Shown in pieces: positions 36,114-43,679 of a stretch of 64,000 bases of DNA. Position 1 is the stretch's first letter. Each line of letters opens with the position of its first letter. The notes below the pieces were generated by a model. That model was not told where the DNA came from and did no database searches. It saw only the letters and a list, made by a program, of their open reading frames with translations. A program made the position numbers and the translations under genes. This DNA comes from a virus. The stretch is taken from IMG/VR virus record IMGVR_UViG_3300046804_003510, positions 1 through 64,000 of that record; one strand, 5' to 3'.

Positions 36114-37343
36114 ATGAGTGCCGGTAACAACTTACAAGAAATGGAAGTATCTACTAAAAAATCAGTCACCGCTGTAAACAAAGGTGCAAGACCCGCAGAA
36201 GGAATGCCAAAGTTAGCAGCAGGTTCTGTTGCTGGGCAGTCAGGTTCTTGGGAAGATTTAGGTGGTCCTACACCAACTGGAGAGAATCATCCTCTTGGAG
36301 ATTCTAACAAAATCAAAACTCCAGGAGCTACACTTAAGCAAGTTAAGGATGTAGTCACCAAACATGCTAAAGGTGCAGATCCTATGCCAGCTAAAATTGT
36401 TGGTAAACAAGCTAGCTATGGTGAGGATGTTGAATATGATGAGTCTCTGGTAGAAGAAGCAGAGGAAGATGAAGAGGGTGATGAAGAGGGTGATGAAGAA
36501 GAAAGTGGAAAGAAAAAGGGTAAGAAGAAGATGGAAGAAGCTAAGAAGCATAAGAAAGAAAAAGAAGGTGATGAAGAGGATGACGAAGAAGATGATGAGG
36601 AAGATGATGAGGAAGATCAATATGAAGAGTTTAATCTTGACTTTACTGAAGATGTAAATGCTTTAGTTGGTCAAGAGGAACTTTCAGAAGATTTCAAAGG
36701 TAAGGCATCACTTATTTTTGAAACTGCTGTAAGAACCAAGATTGCAGAAATTAAAGAATCACTGGAATCAAAGTACAATAAAGCTTTAGTTGAAGAAGTT
36801 GCTGCAATCAAAGAAGAATTAACTCAAAGAGTTGATTCATATCTTGAGTATGTTGCTGAAGAGTGGATTGATGAAAATGCTCTTCAGATTGAGAATGGTC
36901 TGAAAGGAGAACTTTCAGAATCATTCATGAGTGGCCTCAAGTCACTTTTTGAAGATCATTATGTAGAAATCCCTGAAGATAGATATGATGTATTAGAAAA
37001 TATGGTTATGAGAATAGATGAAATGGAAGAAAAACTCAACGAACAAATCGAAAGAAATGTTCAACTTAATCAAAGACTTAGCGAAGCTGTAAGTGACACT
37101 ATTTTTAATGAAGTTACTGAAGGGTTAGCTTTAACTCAGAAGGAAAAACTTGCAGGTCTTGCTGAAAGTGTTGAGTTTGATAGTGAAGAAAATTATCGTG
37201 AGAAGTTGGAGTCTCTGAAGGAATCATATTTCCCAAGAGTTATTGGTACTTCAAGAGATGAGATGCTGACTGAAGAAGCTGTTGAGGATTTTGGACCTCA
37301 GATGAATGCTTACCTCAGAGCAATTTCCAAATACTCTAAGTGA
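36114..37343 (+). CDS. 22: Prohead core scaffold protein gp22, with acidic insertion
   Basis: A 409-residue protein, against 269 in T4. The helical C-terminal two thirds (NALVGQEELSEDFKGKASLI; AVRTKIAEIKESLESKYNKA; LAGLAESVEFDSEENYREKL) match gp22 scaffolds. Residues 114-172 form a low-complexity block: acidic (EEAEEDEEGDEEGDEEE), basic (KKKGKKKMEEAKKHKKEK), acidic (EEDDEEDDEEDDEED). The DNA here is a run of GATGAAGA-type repeats. In T4 such an acidic stretch is carried by gp67. It forms the core around which gp23 assembles and is then destroyed by gp21. Confidence 0.92.
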   Translation: MSAGNNLQEMEVSTKKSVTAVNKGARPAEGMPKLAAGSVAGQSGSWEDLGGPTPTGENHPLGDSNKIKTPGATLKQVKDVVTKHAKGADPMPAKIVGKQASYGEDVEYDESLVEEAEEDEEGDEEGDEEESGKKKGKKKMEEAKKHKKEKEGDEEDDEEDDEEDDEEDQYEEFNLDFTEDVNALVGQEELSEDFKGKASLIFETAVRTKIAEIKESLESKYNKALVEEVAAIKEELTQRVDSYLEYVAEEWIDENALQIENGLKGELSESFMSGLKSLFEDHYVEIPEDRYDVLENMVMRIDEMEEKLNEQIERNVQLNQRLSEAVSDTIFNEVTEGLALTQKEKLAGLAESVEFDSEENYREKLESLKESYFPRVIGTSRDEMLTEEAVEDFGPQMNAYLRAISKYSK

Positions 37344-37356
37344 AAACAAACTTAAT

Positions 37357-37364
37357 TATAAATA
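37357..37364 (+). promoter_or_regulatory. Late promoter for the major capsid gene
   Basis: A perfect TATAAATA 50 bases before the gp23 ATG, in a 71-base gap that also contains an AAGGAGAAA ribosome site. Confidence 0.8.
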
Positions 37365-37414
37365 ATTTCAGTTAAAAACAACACATTTAACAAGACAAAC
37401 AAGGAGAAAAGCAA

Positions 37415-38881
37415 ATGTTCCTTTCAGAACAATTGCAGAAGAAGTGGGAACCACTCTTAGAGGCAGAAGGTCTTGATAAGATTTCTGACCCTTATAGAAA
37501 AGCTGTTACCGCTGTTCTGCTCGAAAACCAAGAAAGATTTTTAAAAGAGGAAAGAGGTTTCCTGACTGAAACCCCTGGTGGTTCATATGCCAGCTATAAT
37601 GGTGCTGGTGGTGCTGCTGGTTTTGGTGGTGGTTATGGTGCTTCTGGAAACCCAGCTGCAGGTCCTGTAGCAGGTTTTGATCCAGTTCTGATCTCACTGA
37701 TCAGACGCTCCATGCCTAATCTGGTTGCATATGATCTTGCTGGTGTTCAACCAATGAGTGGTCCTACTGGACTCATCTTTGCAATGAGAAGCAGATATGT
37801 AGATCAGCAAGGTAATGAAACCTTCTTCGATGAAGTTGATACTGCATACTCTGGACAAGATAGTGGATATAACACTACTACTGGTGATTACACTGGTGGT
37901 TCAGATGATGGTGCATCTGTAGGTTTTGGTACTACTGGTTTCCAAGGCAAAGGTGCTCTTGCAGCTCAGAAGACTGATTATGGTTTCAACCCTGCAGACC
38001 TGAATGCTTCAGGTGCATCTGGTAGAGAATATAGAGTTGGACAAGGTATGTCCACCTATGATGCAGAAAATCTGGGTGCTGGTGATGGTGATCAGTTCAA
38101 CCAGATGGCATTCAGTATTGAGAAACTCTCAGTTACTGCAAAGTCAAGAGCACTCAAGGCTGAATACACTCTGGAACTTGCTCAAGACCTCAAGGCTATT
38201 CATGGTCTTGATGCTGAAGCAGAACTGGCAAACATTCTGTCTTCAGAAATTCTTGCTGAAATCAACAGAGAAGTCATCAGAACCATCTATAAAGTTGCTG
38301 AGCCTGGTGCTCAAGTCAATGTTGCTAATGCTGGTTACTTTGACCTTGATGTTGATTCAAATGGTAGATGGTCCGTTGAGAAGTTCAAGGGTCTCCTCTT
38401 CCAGATTGAAAGAGATGCAAATGCTATTGCATACAGAACAAGAAGAGGGAAGGGTAATACCATCCTCTGCTCATCTGATGTTGCTTCAGCACTGACCATG
38501 GCAGGTCTCCTGGATTACACCCCTGCTCTCCAGGCAAATCTTAATGTTGATGATACTGGCAATACTTTTGCTGGTGTTCTCAATGGCAAGTTCAAGGTCT
38601 ATATTGACCCATATTCTGCAAACCTTGCTGCAACTCAGTACTATGTTGTAGGTTACAAGGGAACCAATCCTTATGATGCTGGTCTGTTCTACTGCCCATA
38701 TGTACCTCTCCAGATGGTACGTGCTGTTGGTCAGGACACCTTCCAGCCTAAGATTGGCTTCAAGACCAGATATGGTATGGTTGCCAACCCATTTGCAAAT
38801 GGTCTTACCCAAGATCTGGGTGCCATCAAGGCAGGTGCAAACAGATACTACAGAAGAGTTGCTATCAAGAACCTCATGTGA
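37415..38881 (+). CDS. 23: Major capsid protein gp23
   Basis: A 488-residue protein (T4 gp23 is 521). The start MFLSEQLQKKWEPLLEAEGL and the propeptide end at FLTE (E52), then TPGGSYAS, match the gp21 cleavage site of T4 gp23. The body shows PVLISLIRRSMPNLVAYDLA, GVQPMSGPTGLIFAMRSRY and the end FANGLTQDLGAIKAGANRYY. It forms the hexamers of the shell. Codon choice shifts to C-ending and CTG codons compared with the tail genes, as expected for the most expressed gene. It has its own late promoter and terminator. Confidence 0.97.
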   Translation: MFLSEQLQKKWEPLLEAEGLDKISDPYRKAVTAVLLENQERFLKEERGFLTETPGGSYASYNGAGGAAGFGGGYGASGNPAAGPVAGFDPVLISLIRRSMPNLVAYDLAGVQPMSGPTGLIFAMRSRYVDQQGNETFFDEVDTAYSGQDSGYNTTTGDYTGGSDDGASVGFGTTGFQGKGALAAQKTDYGFNPADLNASGASGREYRVGQGMSTYDAENLGAGDGDQFNQMAFSIEKLSVTAKSRALKAEYTLELAQDLKAIHGLDAEAELANILSSEILAEINREVIRTIYKVAEPGAQVNVANAGYFDLDVDSNGRWSVEKFKGLLFQIERDANAIAYRTRRGKGNTILCSSDVASALTMAGLLDYTPALQANLNVDDTGNTFAGVLNGKFKVYIDPYSANLAATQYYVVGYKGTNPYDAGLFYCPYVPLQMVRAVGQDTFQPKIGFKTRYGMVANPFANGLTQDLGAIKAGANRYYRRVAIKNLM

Positions 38882-38899
38882 GTTCTGTTTCATATCTTC

Positions 38900-38927
38900 A
38901 GGAGGTCCCAAAAGGACCTCCTTTTTT
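38900..38927 (+). terminator. Rho-independent terminator after gp23
   Basis: The stem AGGAGGTCC / GGACCTCCT (9 bp) with loop CAAAA is followed by T5 or more. It closes the capsid transcription unit 19 bases after the gp23 stop. Confidence 0.92.
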
Positions 38928-38932
38928 ATTGG

Positions 38933-38940
38933 GATAAATA
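38933..38940 (+). promoter_or_regulatory. Possible late promoter box for gp3
   Basis: GATAAATA lies only 5 bases after the gp23 terminator and 9 bases before the ATG of the next gene. If used, the transcript would start almost at the start codon (see findings). Confidence 0.45.
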
Positions 38941-38949
38941 GTTCAAAAA

Positions 38950-39504
38950 ATGTCTGCAAACTATTTGAGTAATCAACCATCTAATAGAAATCTTTTATCA
39001 CCAGTAGGATTTAAGTTTTCATTAGAGCAAGCACCAAAGGTAGATTTTTTTTCTAACTATTCTGGCATTCCTGCAATCACTTTAGGTTCAGCACTTCAAA
39101 CTCGTTATGGTAAAAATATTGATATTCCTGGAGATAAAATGAACTTTGAAGATTTTCGTCTACGTTTTCTTGTAGATGAAAATATGGAAAACTATATGGA
39201 AATTTGGAGTTGGATGACTGGTTTAGGATTTCCATATAGTTTGGAGCAATATGCAGATTTAAGAGATTCAGAAGATACACCAACTGCTCCAAAATTAGAT
39301 AATAGAGATTTTTATGAAAGGTCTGATGGAACTCTTAGTATATTAAACAGCAATTTTAATGTTCAATCTCAAGTCATTTTTACAGGTTTATATCCAACTT
39401 ATCTTTCTGCATTAGATTTTGATGCAACTTTAGAAGACATTAGATACTTTACTGCAGAAGTCACTTTCAAATATACTTATTATAGAATTATAACTGACCT
39501 ATGA
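38950..39504 (+). CDS. 3: Tail completion protein gp3 (tail tube terminator)
   Basis: A 184-residue protein (T4 gp3 is 176). Segments are SNRNLLSPVGFKFSLEQAPK, VDFFSNYSGIPAITLGSA, FRLRFLVDENMENYMEIWSW and FTAEVTFKYTYYRI. The fold pattern is similar to tail tube protein gp19, as expected for a tube terminator. In cyanomyoviruses the gene after gp23 and before uvsY is annotated gp3; that synteny is the main basis for the name. It overlaps uvsY by 4 bases (ATGA). Confidence 0.65.
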   Translation: MSANYLSNQPSNRNLLSPVGFKFSLEQAPKVDFFSNYSGIPAITLGSALQTRYGKNIDIPGDKMNFEDFRLRFLVDENMENYMEIWSWMTGLGFPYSLEQYADLRDSEDTPTAPKLDNRDFYERSDGTLSILNSNFNVQSQVIFTGLYPTYLSALDFDATLEDIRYFTAEVTFKYTYYRIITDL

Positions 39505-39932
39505 TTTCTCTTGATGATATTCAGTTGATGTGGAAAAAAGATTCTGAAATCAATATTGATGATTTGCATAACGAATCTTTGAAAATTCCATCTCTTCATG
39601 CAAAATACTATGAATTATACAACACCTATTCATTACTAAGAAAAAAGGCAGAGACTCAATATAAACAAAAAAAGTTAGAACGATATAACTACTACTCTGG
39701 AAAATCTACTCCAGAAGTTTATAAAGAAGATCCCTTTCCTTATAAAGTTAGAGATAAGGAAGGTATGCAAAAACATATTGATGCTGATGTAAAATTATCA
39801 GAAATCTTTATGAAAATTGAATATTATGATACAATATTAAAATACTTAGAAGAAATCATTAAAATGATTTCAGGTAGAACATATCAAATTAAAAACTCAA
39901 TTGATTTTTTGAGATTCCAATCTGGAATGTAA
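39501..39932 (+). CDS. uvsY: Recombination mediator UvsY
   Basis: A 143-residue protein (T4 UvsY is 137). The start MISLDDIQLMWKKDSEINID is conserved, followed by LHAKYYELYNTYSLLRKKAE and a C-terminal ISGRTYQIKNSIDFLRFQSG. It loads UvsX onto single-stranded DNA covered by gp32. It is followed after one base by uvsW, giving a compact recombination pair. Confidence 0.93.
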   Translation: MISLDDIQLMWKKDSEINIDDLHNESLKIPSLHAKYYELYNTYSLLRKKAETQYKQKKLERYNYYSGKSTPEVYKEDPFPYKVRDKEGMQKHIDADVKLSEIFMKIEYYDTILKYLEEIIKMISGRTYQIKNSIDFLRFQSGM

Positions 39933-39933
39933 T

Positions 39934-41397
39934 ATGTCTGATTTAATTATATCAAAGAAGAATGAGATCTATTTAAAAATACAAGCAGAACCTCATATTT
40001 ACTATGAGTTATCTGACCAATTTACATTTGATATACCTGGGGCAAAATTCATGCCTCAGTATAGAAGTAGACATTGGGATGGAAAGATTCGTCTATTTAA
40101 TACTCAAACTGGAGAAGTTTATATTGGATTATTAGATAAGATTATTTCATTCTGTGAAAATCATAATTATACTTTTGAGTTTGAAGAAAACAAATATTAT
40201 GGTCTTCCTGGAGAAATGGATGAATCAATCTCTATGGAAGGTGTCAAAGATTATATGAAGAGCATCTGTTCTCATGAACCAAGAGATTATCAAATACAAG
40301 GTGTCCATGATGCATTAAAATATAAAAGAAAATTAATTCTTTCACCAACTGCCTCAGGCAAATCTTTGATGATTTATTCTATTGTTAGAAGATTTACTGA
40401 ACTTGGAAAAAACATCCTTCTTATAGTTCCAACTACATCACTTGTAGAACAGATGTATAAGGACTTTGAAGACTATGGATGGAACTCAGAAGTTTATTGC
40501 CATAAAGTTTATGGTGGAAGTGAACGTGTATCAGAAAAACAAGTTACAATATCTACATGGCAGTCTATTTACAAATTAGATAAAACCTTCTTTAAAGATT
40601 TTGATGTTGTAATTGGTGATGAGGCTCATCAATTTAAATCAAAATCATTAGTATCCATTATGTCTAAAATGCATGATGCCAAATATAGATTTGGGTTTAC
40701 TGGAACTCTTGATGGAAGTCAGACTCACAAATTGGTTCTTGAAGGGTTATTTGGACCAACATATAAACTCATCAAAACCGATGAATTAATTAAGAAAGGA
40801 TATCTTTCAAAATTAAACATCAAAGTTCTTCTTCTCAAACATGAACCTCAGAAGTTTGAGACCTATGAAGATGAAGTTCAATATTTAATTTCACATTCTC
40901 AACGTAATAAGTTTATTAAAAATTTGACTTTAGATTTAAAAGGAAATACTTTAGTTCTTTTTAGTAGGGTTTCTACTCATGGTGAACCTTTATATGAACT
41001 CATAAATAGTGACAAAGGTGAAAATAGAAAAGTCTTTTTTATTCATGGTGGTGTGGACACTGAAGAAAGAGAATTAGTTAGAAAAATTACAGAGCAAGAA
41101 AGTAATGCAATTATAGTTGCATCTTATGGTACTTTTTCTACTGGTATCAACATCAAAAATCTTCACAACATCATTTTTGCTTCACCATCAAAATCAAGAA
41201 TTAGAAATTTACAATCAATAGGAAGAGTTCTTAGAAAAAGTAAAGAAAAAGTCTCAGCTACACTTTATGATATTGCTGATGATATTACTTCCAATTCAAA
41301 AAGAAATTATACATTAAATCATTTAGTAGAAAGAATTAAAATCTATAATGAAGAAAACTTTAACTATGAAATTATAACTATTAACTTAAAAAAATAA
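39934..41397 (+). CDS. uvsW: DNA/RNA helicase UvsW
   Basis: A 487-residue superfamily 2 helicase. It has Walker A PTASGKS (138-144), DEAH-like GDEAH (228-232), motif III FGFTGTL, and motif VI QSIGRVLRKS near the end. The N-terminal domain (IPGAKFMPQYRSRHWDGKIR) is typical of UvsW. It unwinds R-loops and branched intermediates and shuts down origin-type initiation late in T4 infection. Its stop is adjacent to the next ATG. Confidence 0.95.
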   Translation: MSDLIISKKNEIYLKIQAEPHIYYELSDQFTFDIPGAKFMPQYRSRHWDGKIRLFNTQTGEVYIGLLDKIISFCENHNYTFEFEENKYYGLPGEMDESISMEGVKDYMKSICSHEPRDYQIQGVHDALKYKRKLILSPTASGKSLMIYSIVRRFTELGKNILLIVPTTSLVEQMYKDFEDYGWNSEVYCHKVYGGSERVSEKQVTISTWQSIYKLDKTFFKDFDVVIGDEAHQFKSKSLVSIMSKMHDAKYRFGFTGTLDGSQTHKLVLEGLFGPTYKLIKTDELIKKGYLSKLNIKVLLLKHEPQKFETYEDEVQYLISHSQRNKFIKNLTLDLKGNTLVLFSRVSTHGEPLYELINSDKGENRKVFFIHGGVDTEERELVRKITEQESNAIIVASYGTFSTGINIKNLHNIIFASPSKSRIRNLQSIGRVLRKSKEKVSATLYDIADDITSNSKRNYTLNHLVERIKIYNEENFNYEIITINLKK

Positions 41398-41772
41398 ATG
41401 GAACAAGAATTCTATGCATCAATTAAATTGGTATCTGGTGAAGAAATATTTGCATTGGTTTCATCTACAGAAGAAGATAATAGAACATTACTTCTTTTAG
41501 AAAATCCCATTATAATAGAACCAATTTTATCTAAAAATCAGAGCATCGTTAAATATAAAGTTAAACCTTGGATGATGATTCCTGATGATGACATTTATGT
41601 AATTGATATGAATAAAGTTATTACTATGACTGAAATTCACGATGAAACAATTATTAAAATGTATGAGAAGTTTAATAGAACCTCATCTCAAGTATCTTTA
41701 GATAAAAAGATGGGACTCATTTCAAAGGTAGACGAAGCTCGTAAGATGCTCGAAAAACTTTATAAACAGTAG
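41398..41772 (+). CDS. Sm-like small protein, 124 aa
   Basis: The start MEQEFYASIKLVSGEEIFAL is followed by VSSTEEDNRTLLLLENPIIIE and, after a loop, VKPWMMIPDDDIYVIDMNKVITMTE. This strand order (xVKLxSGEEI...LENPhhh...hhxxxxVhxM) is that of the Sm/Hfq fold, and the C-terminal helix follows. Two other small proteins (50992 and 51263) share the layout. An RNA-binding or protein-bridging role is possible. It is the last gene before the gp55 promoter region. Confidence 0.6.
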   Translation: MEQEFYASIKLVSGEEIFALVSSTEEDNRTLLLLENPIIIEPILSKNQSIVKYKVKPWMMIPDDDIYVIDMNKVITMTEIHDETIIKMYEKFNRTSSQVSLDKKMGLISKVDEARKMLEKLYKQ

Positions 41773-41825
41773 CTACACCCTATCCTTCATCCTTAACAGA
41801 GTGATTCTAATCCTGTATAGATAAC

Positions 41826-41854
41826 TTGTCAACTCTTTGAATAGAAGGTATAAT
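41826..41854 (+). promoter_or_regulatory. Sigma-70 promoter for gp55
   Basis: TTGTCA (41826-41831), a 17-base spacer and a perfect TATAAT (41849-41854). A start near 41861 leaves a 30-base leader to the gp55 ATG. It lies in a 118-base gap, the largest in the window, that otherwise shows nothing. Confidence 0.75.
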
Positions 41855-41890
41855 ATCAGTACCTACTATATCATGGAAACTTAACAATTA

Positions 41891-42367
41891 ATGCAGATAT
41901 TAATGCCAAGGGGAAAAAAGAAATCAGAGCACTATGTAAACAATAAAGAGTTCTATCAAGCTTTAGTTGAATATAATAAGTTAGTTGAAGAGGCAAAAGC
42001 AAAGGGACTTCCAAAACCAAGAATCAGTAATTATCTTGGGGACTGTTTTTTGCGTATTGCCAATCACTTAGCATATAAACCCAACTTTGTGAACTATATG
42101 TTCAAGGATGATATGATTTGTGATGGTATTGAAAACTGTGTTCAATATATTCATAACTTTGATACAACTAGAACTAATCCCTTTGCATACTTTACACAGA
42201 TTGTTTATTATGCATTTTTAAGAAGAATTGCTAAAGAAAAGAAACAACTTGAAATCAAATCCAAGATTATTGAAAGGTCTGGATATGATGAAGTCTTCAC
42301 ATCAGAAGATGGTGATTATGCAGATATGAATACAATCAAAGATAATATCAACTATAGATTTTCATGA
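41891..42367 (+). CDS. 55: Late-transcription sigma factor gp55
   Basis: A 158-residue protein (T4 gp55 is 185). The conserved core is HYVNNKEFYQALVEYNKLVEEA, ISNYLGDCFLRIANHLAYKPNFVNY and TTRTNPFAYFTQIVYYAFLRRIAKEKKQ. gp55 replaces the host sigma factor to recognise the TATAAATA boxes seen through this window. ATG at 41891 is used here; a second ATG at 41903 (MPRGKKK) is equally plausible, and neither has a strong ribosome site. It overlaps gp47 by 4 bases. Confidence 0.93.
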   Translation: MQILMPRGKKKSEHYVNNKEFYQALVEYNKLVEEAKAKGLPKPRISNYLGDCFLRIANHLAYKPNFVNYMFKDDMICDGIENCVQYIHNFDTTRTNPFAYFTQIVYYAFLRRIAKEKKQLEIKSKIIERSGYDEVFTSEDGDYADMNTIKDNINYRFS

Positions 42368-43398
42368 AAGTTGCCATTATTACTGATACTCACTTTAACT
42401 TTAAAAAAGGAAATAAAGTTTTTCATGAGTATTTTGAAAAGTTCTATAAACAAGTATTCTTTCCAACATTAAAAAAATATAAGATTGATACTGTCATCCA
42501 TATGGGTGATATGTTTGACAATAGAAAGGCAACTGATTATTGGAGTATTGATTGGACTAAAAAAGTTATTTTAGAACCACTTAAGAAATATAATGTTCAT
42601 GTGATTCTTGGGAATCATGACATTTTCTACAAAAATACAACTGAACTGAATAGTCCCATGTTGCTCTTAAATGATTATAAGAACATCAAGGTGTACGATA
42701 AACCAACTACGGTACAAGTTGGTGAACAGAATATTTTATTTGTACCTTGGATTACTCCAGAAGGTGAGCAGGAGACCCTACAAGCAGTTCAAAATACCTT
42801 GGCTAAGGTTTGTATGGGTCATCTTGAATTAAGTGGGTTCTATGTCAATAAAGGCACCTTTCAGCAACATGGAAGAGATAAATCACTTTTCAACAAATTT
42901 GAAAGAGTATTTTCAGGACACTATCACACTAGAAATGATGATGGTAAAATCTTTTACTTAGGAAATCCATATCAGTTGTACTGGACTGACTATAATGATA
43001 AAAGAGGATTTACAATCTTTGATACTGATACCTATGAAGTAATTAAGATTGATAATCCCTTTGAGATGTTTAAAATCTGCAAGTATGATGAAGATAAAAT
43101 AGAAGATGATTTAACTTCTTATGAAGGTTGTATTGTTAAATTGATTGTAGAAAATAAAACAGATCAACATAAGTATGAAAAGTTTTTAGATAGACTCATT
43201 CAAGTTCATCCACATGAACTCAAAATCATAGAACACATTAAATTAAATTCTGATTTTGAGGCAGATGAAGTTGTTAAAAATGAAGATACACTGACTCTTT
43301 TGAAAAGGTATGTAGATGAATCTGAAATTAAGTTAAATAAAACTAGGATTAAAGATTTGATTCAATCCATTTATCAAGAGTCATTTCAGTTGCAATAA
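42364..43398 (+). CDS. 47: Recombination endonuclease subunit gp47 (Mre11-like)
   Basis: A 344-residue calcineurin-like nuclease (T4 gp47 is 339). The metal motifs are all present: ITDTHFN (D8, H10), HMGDMFDNR (D49), GNHD (83-86), CMGHLELSG and SGHYHTR (H186, H188). Together with gp46 it makes the SbcCD/Mre11-Rad50 type complex that resects DNA ends for recombination-dependent replication. It overlaps gp55 and the following small gene at both ends. Confidence 0.96.
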   Translation: MKVAIITDTHFNFKKGNKVFHEYFEKFYKQVFFPTLKKYKIDTVIHMGDMFDNRKATDYWSIDWTKKVILEPLKKYNVHVILGNHDIFYKNTTELNSPMLLLNDYKNIKVYDKPTTVQVGEQNILFVPWITPEGEQETLQAVQNTLAKVCMGHLELSGFYVNKGTFQQHGRDKSLFNKFERVFSGHYHTRNDDGKIFYLGNPYQLYWTDYNDKRGFTIFDTDTYEVIKIDNPFEMFKICKYDEDKIEDDLTSYEGCIVKLIVENKTDQHKYEKFLDRLIQVHPHELKIIEHIKLNSDFEADEVVKNEDTLTLLKRYVDESEIKLNKTRIKDLIQSIYQESFQLQ

Positions 43399-43679
43399 TG
43401 TATATTTTAACTCTCAAAGATGAAGATGATGAAGGTGCATATGCTGTAGAAAATAAGCATGGCGAAAAAGTTCTCTATCTTTTTGAAGAGGAAGATGATG
43501 CAATTAGATATTGTAGTATGTTAGAAGAACTGGATTACCCAGAATTAGAAATTACAGAAATAAACCCTCAAGTAGCACTCATGGCATGTGATAACTTAAA
43601 TTATCAATATGCTATAATTACTCCTAATGATATTGTGATTCCACCTGATTATGCTGATATTCAAGACTCTAAGATATAA
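43398..43679 (+). CDS. DUF3110-like small acidic protein, 93 aa
   Basis: The product reads MYILTLKDEDDEGAYAVENK, then VLYLFEEEDDAIRYCSMLEELDYPELEI and VALMACDNLNYQYAIITPNDIVIPP. This matches the DUF3110 pattern known from cyanobacteria and their phages (a YVLLF-type start, an E-E-x-D-A-xRYxxxLE block, a C-terminal P-rich end). Function is unknown. It sits between gp47 and gp46, one base overlapping the former and 29 bases the latter, so it is made together with the nuclease complex. Confidence 0.7.
   Translation: MYILTLKDEDDEGAYAVENKHGEKVLYLFEEEDDAIRYCSMLEELDYPELEITEINPQVALMACDNLNYQYAIITPNDIVIPPDYADIQDSKI

Noticed and set aside
36258-36620. A 120-aa Phe/Ile/Leu-rich - strand frame that looks like a membrane protein
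   Set aside because: It is the complement of the Glu/Asp/Lys repeats in gp22; complement of GAA/GAT codons gives TTC/ATC, so the hydrophobicity is an artefact.
36460-36620. Short tandem repeats that could suggest an origin or a CRISPR-like array
   Set aside because: The units are codon repeats in a coding low-complexity region, without spacers of fixed length or palindromes.
38004-38495. A 163-aa open frame on the + strand inside gp23
   Set aside because: A shifted frame of the capsid gene. Its product is a Leu/Ser/Met-rich string with no domain pattern.
38486-38980. A 164-aa open frame on the - strand
   Set aside because: It runs opposite gp23, across its terminator and the start of gp3. 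The terminator and the conserved + strand proteins explain the sequence.
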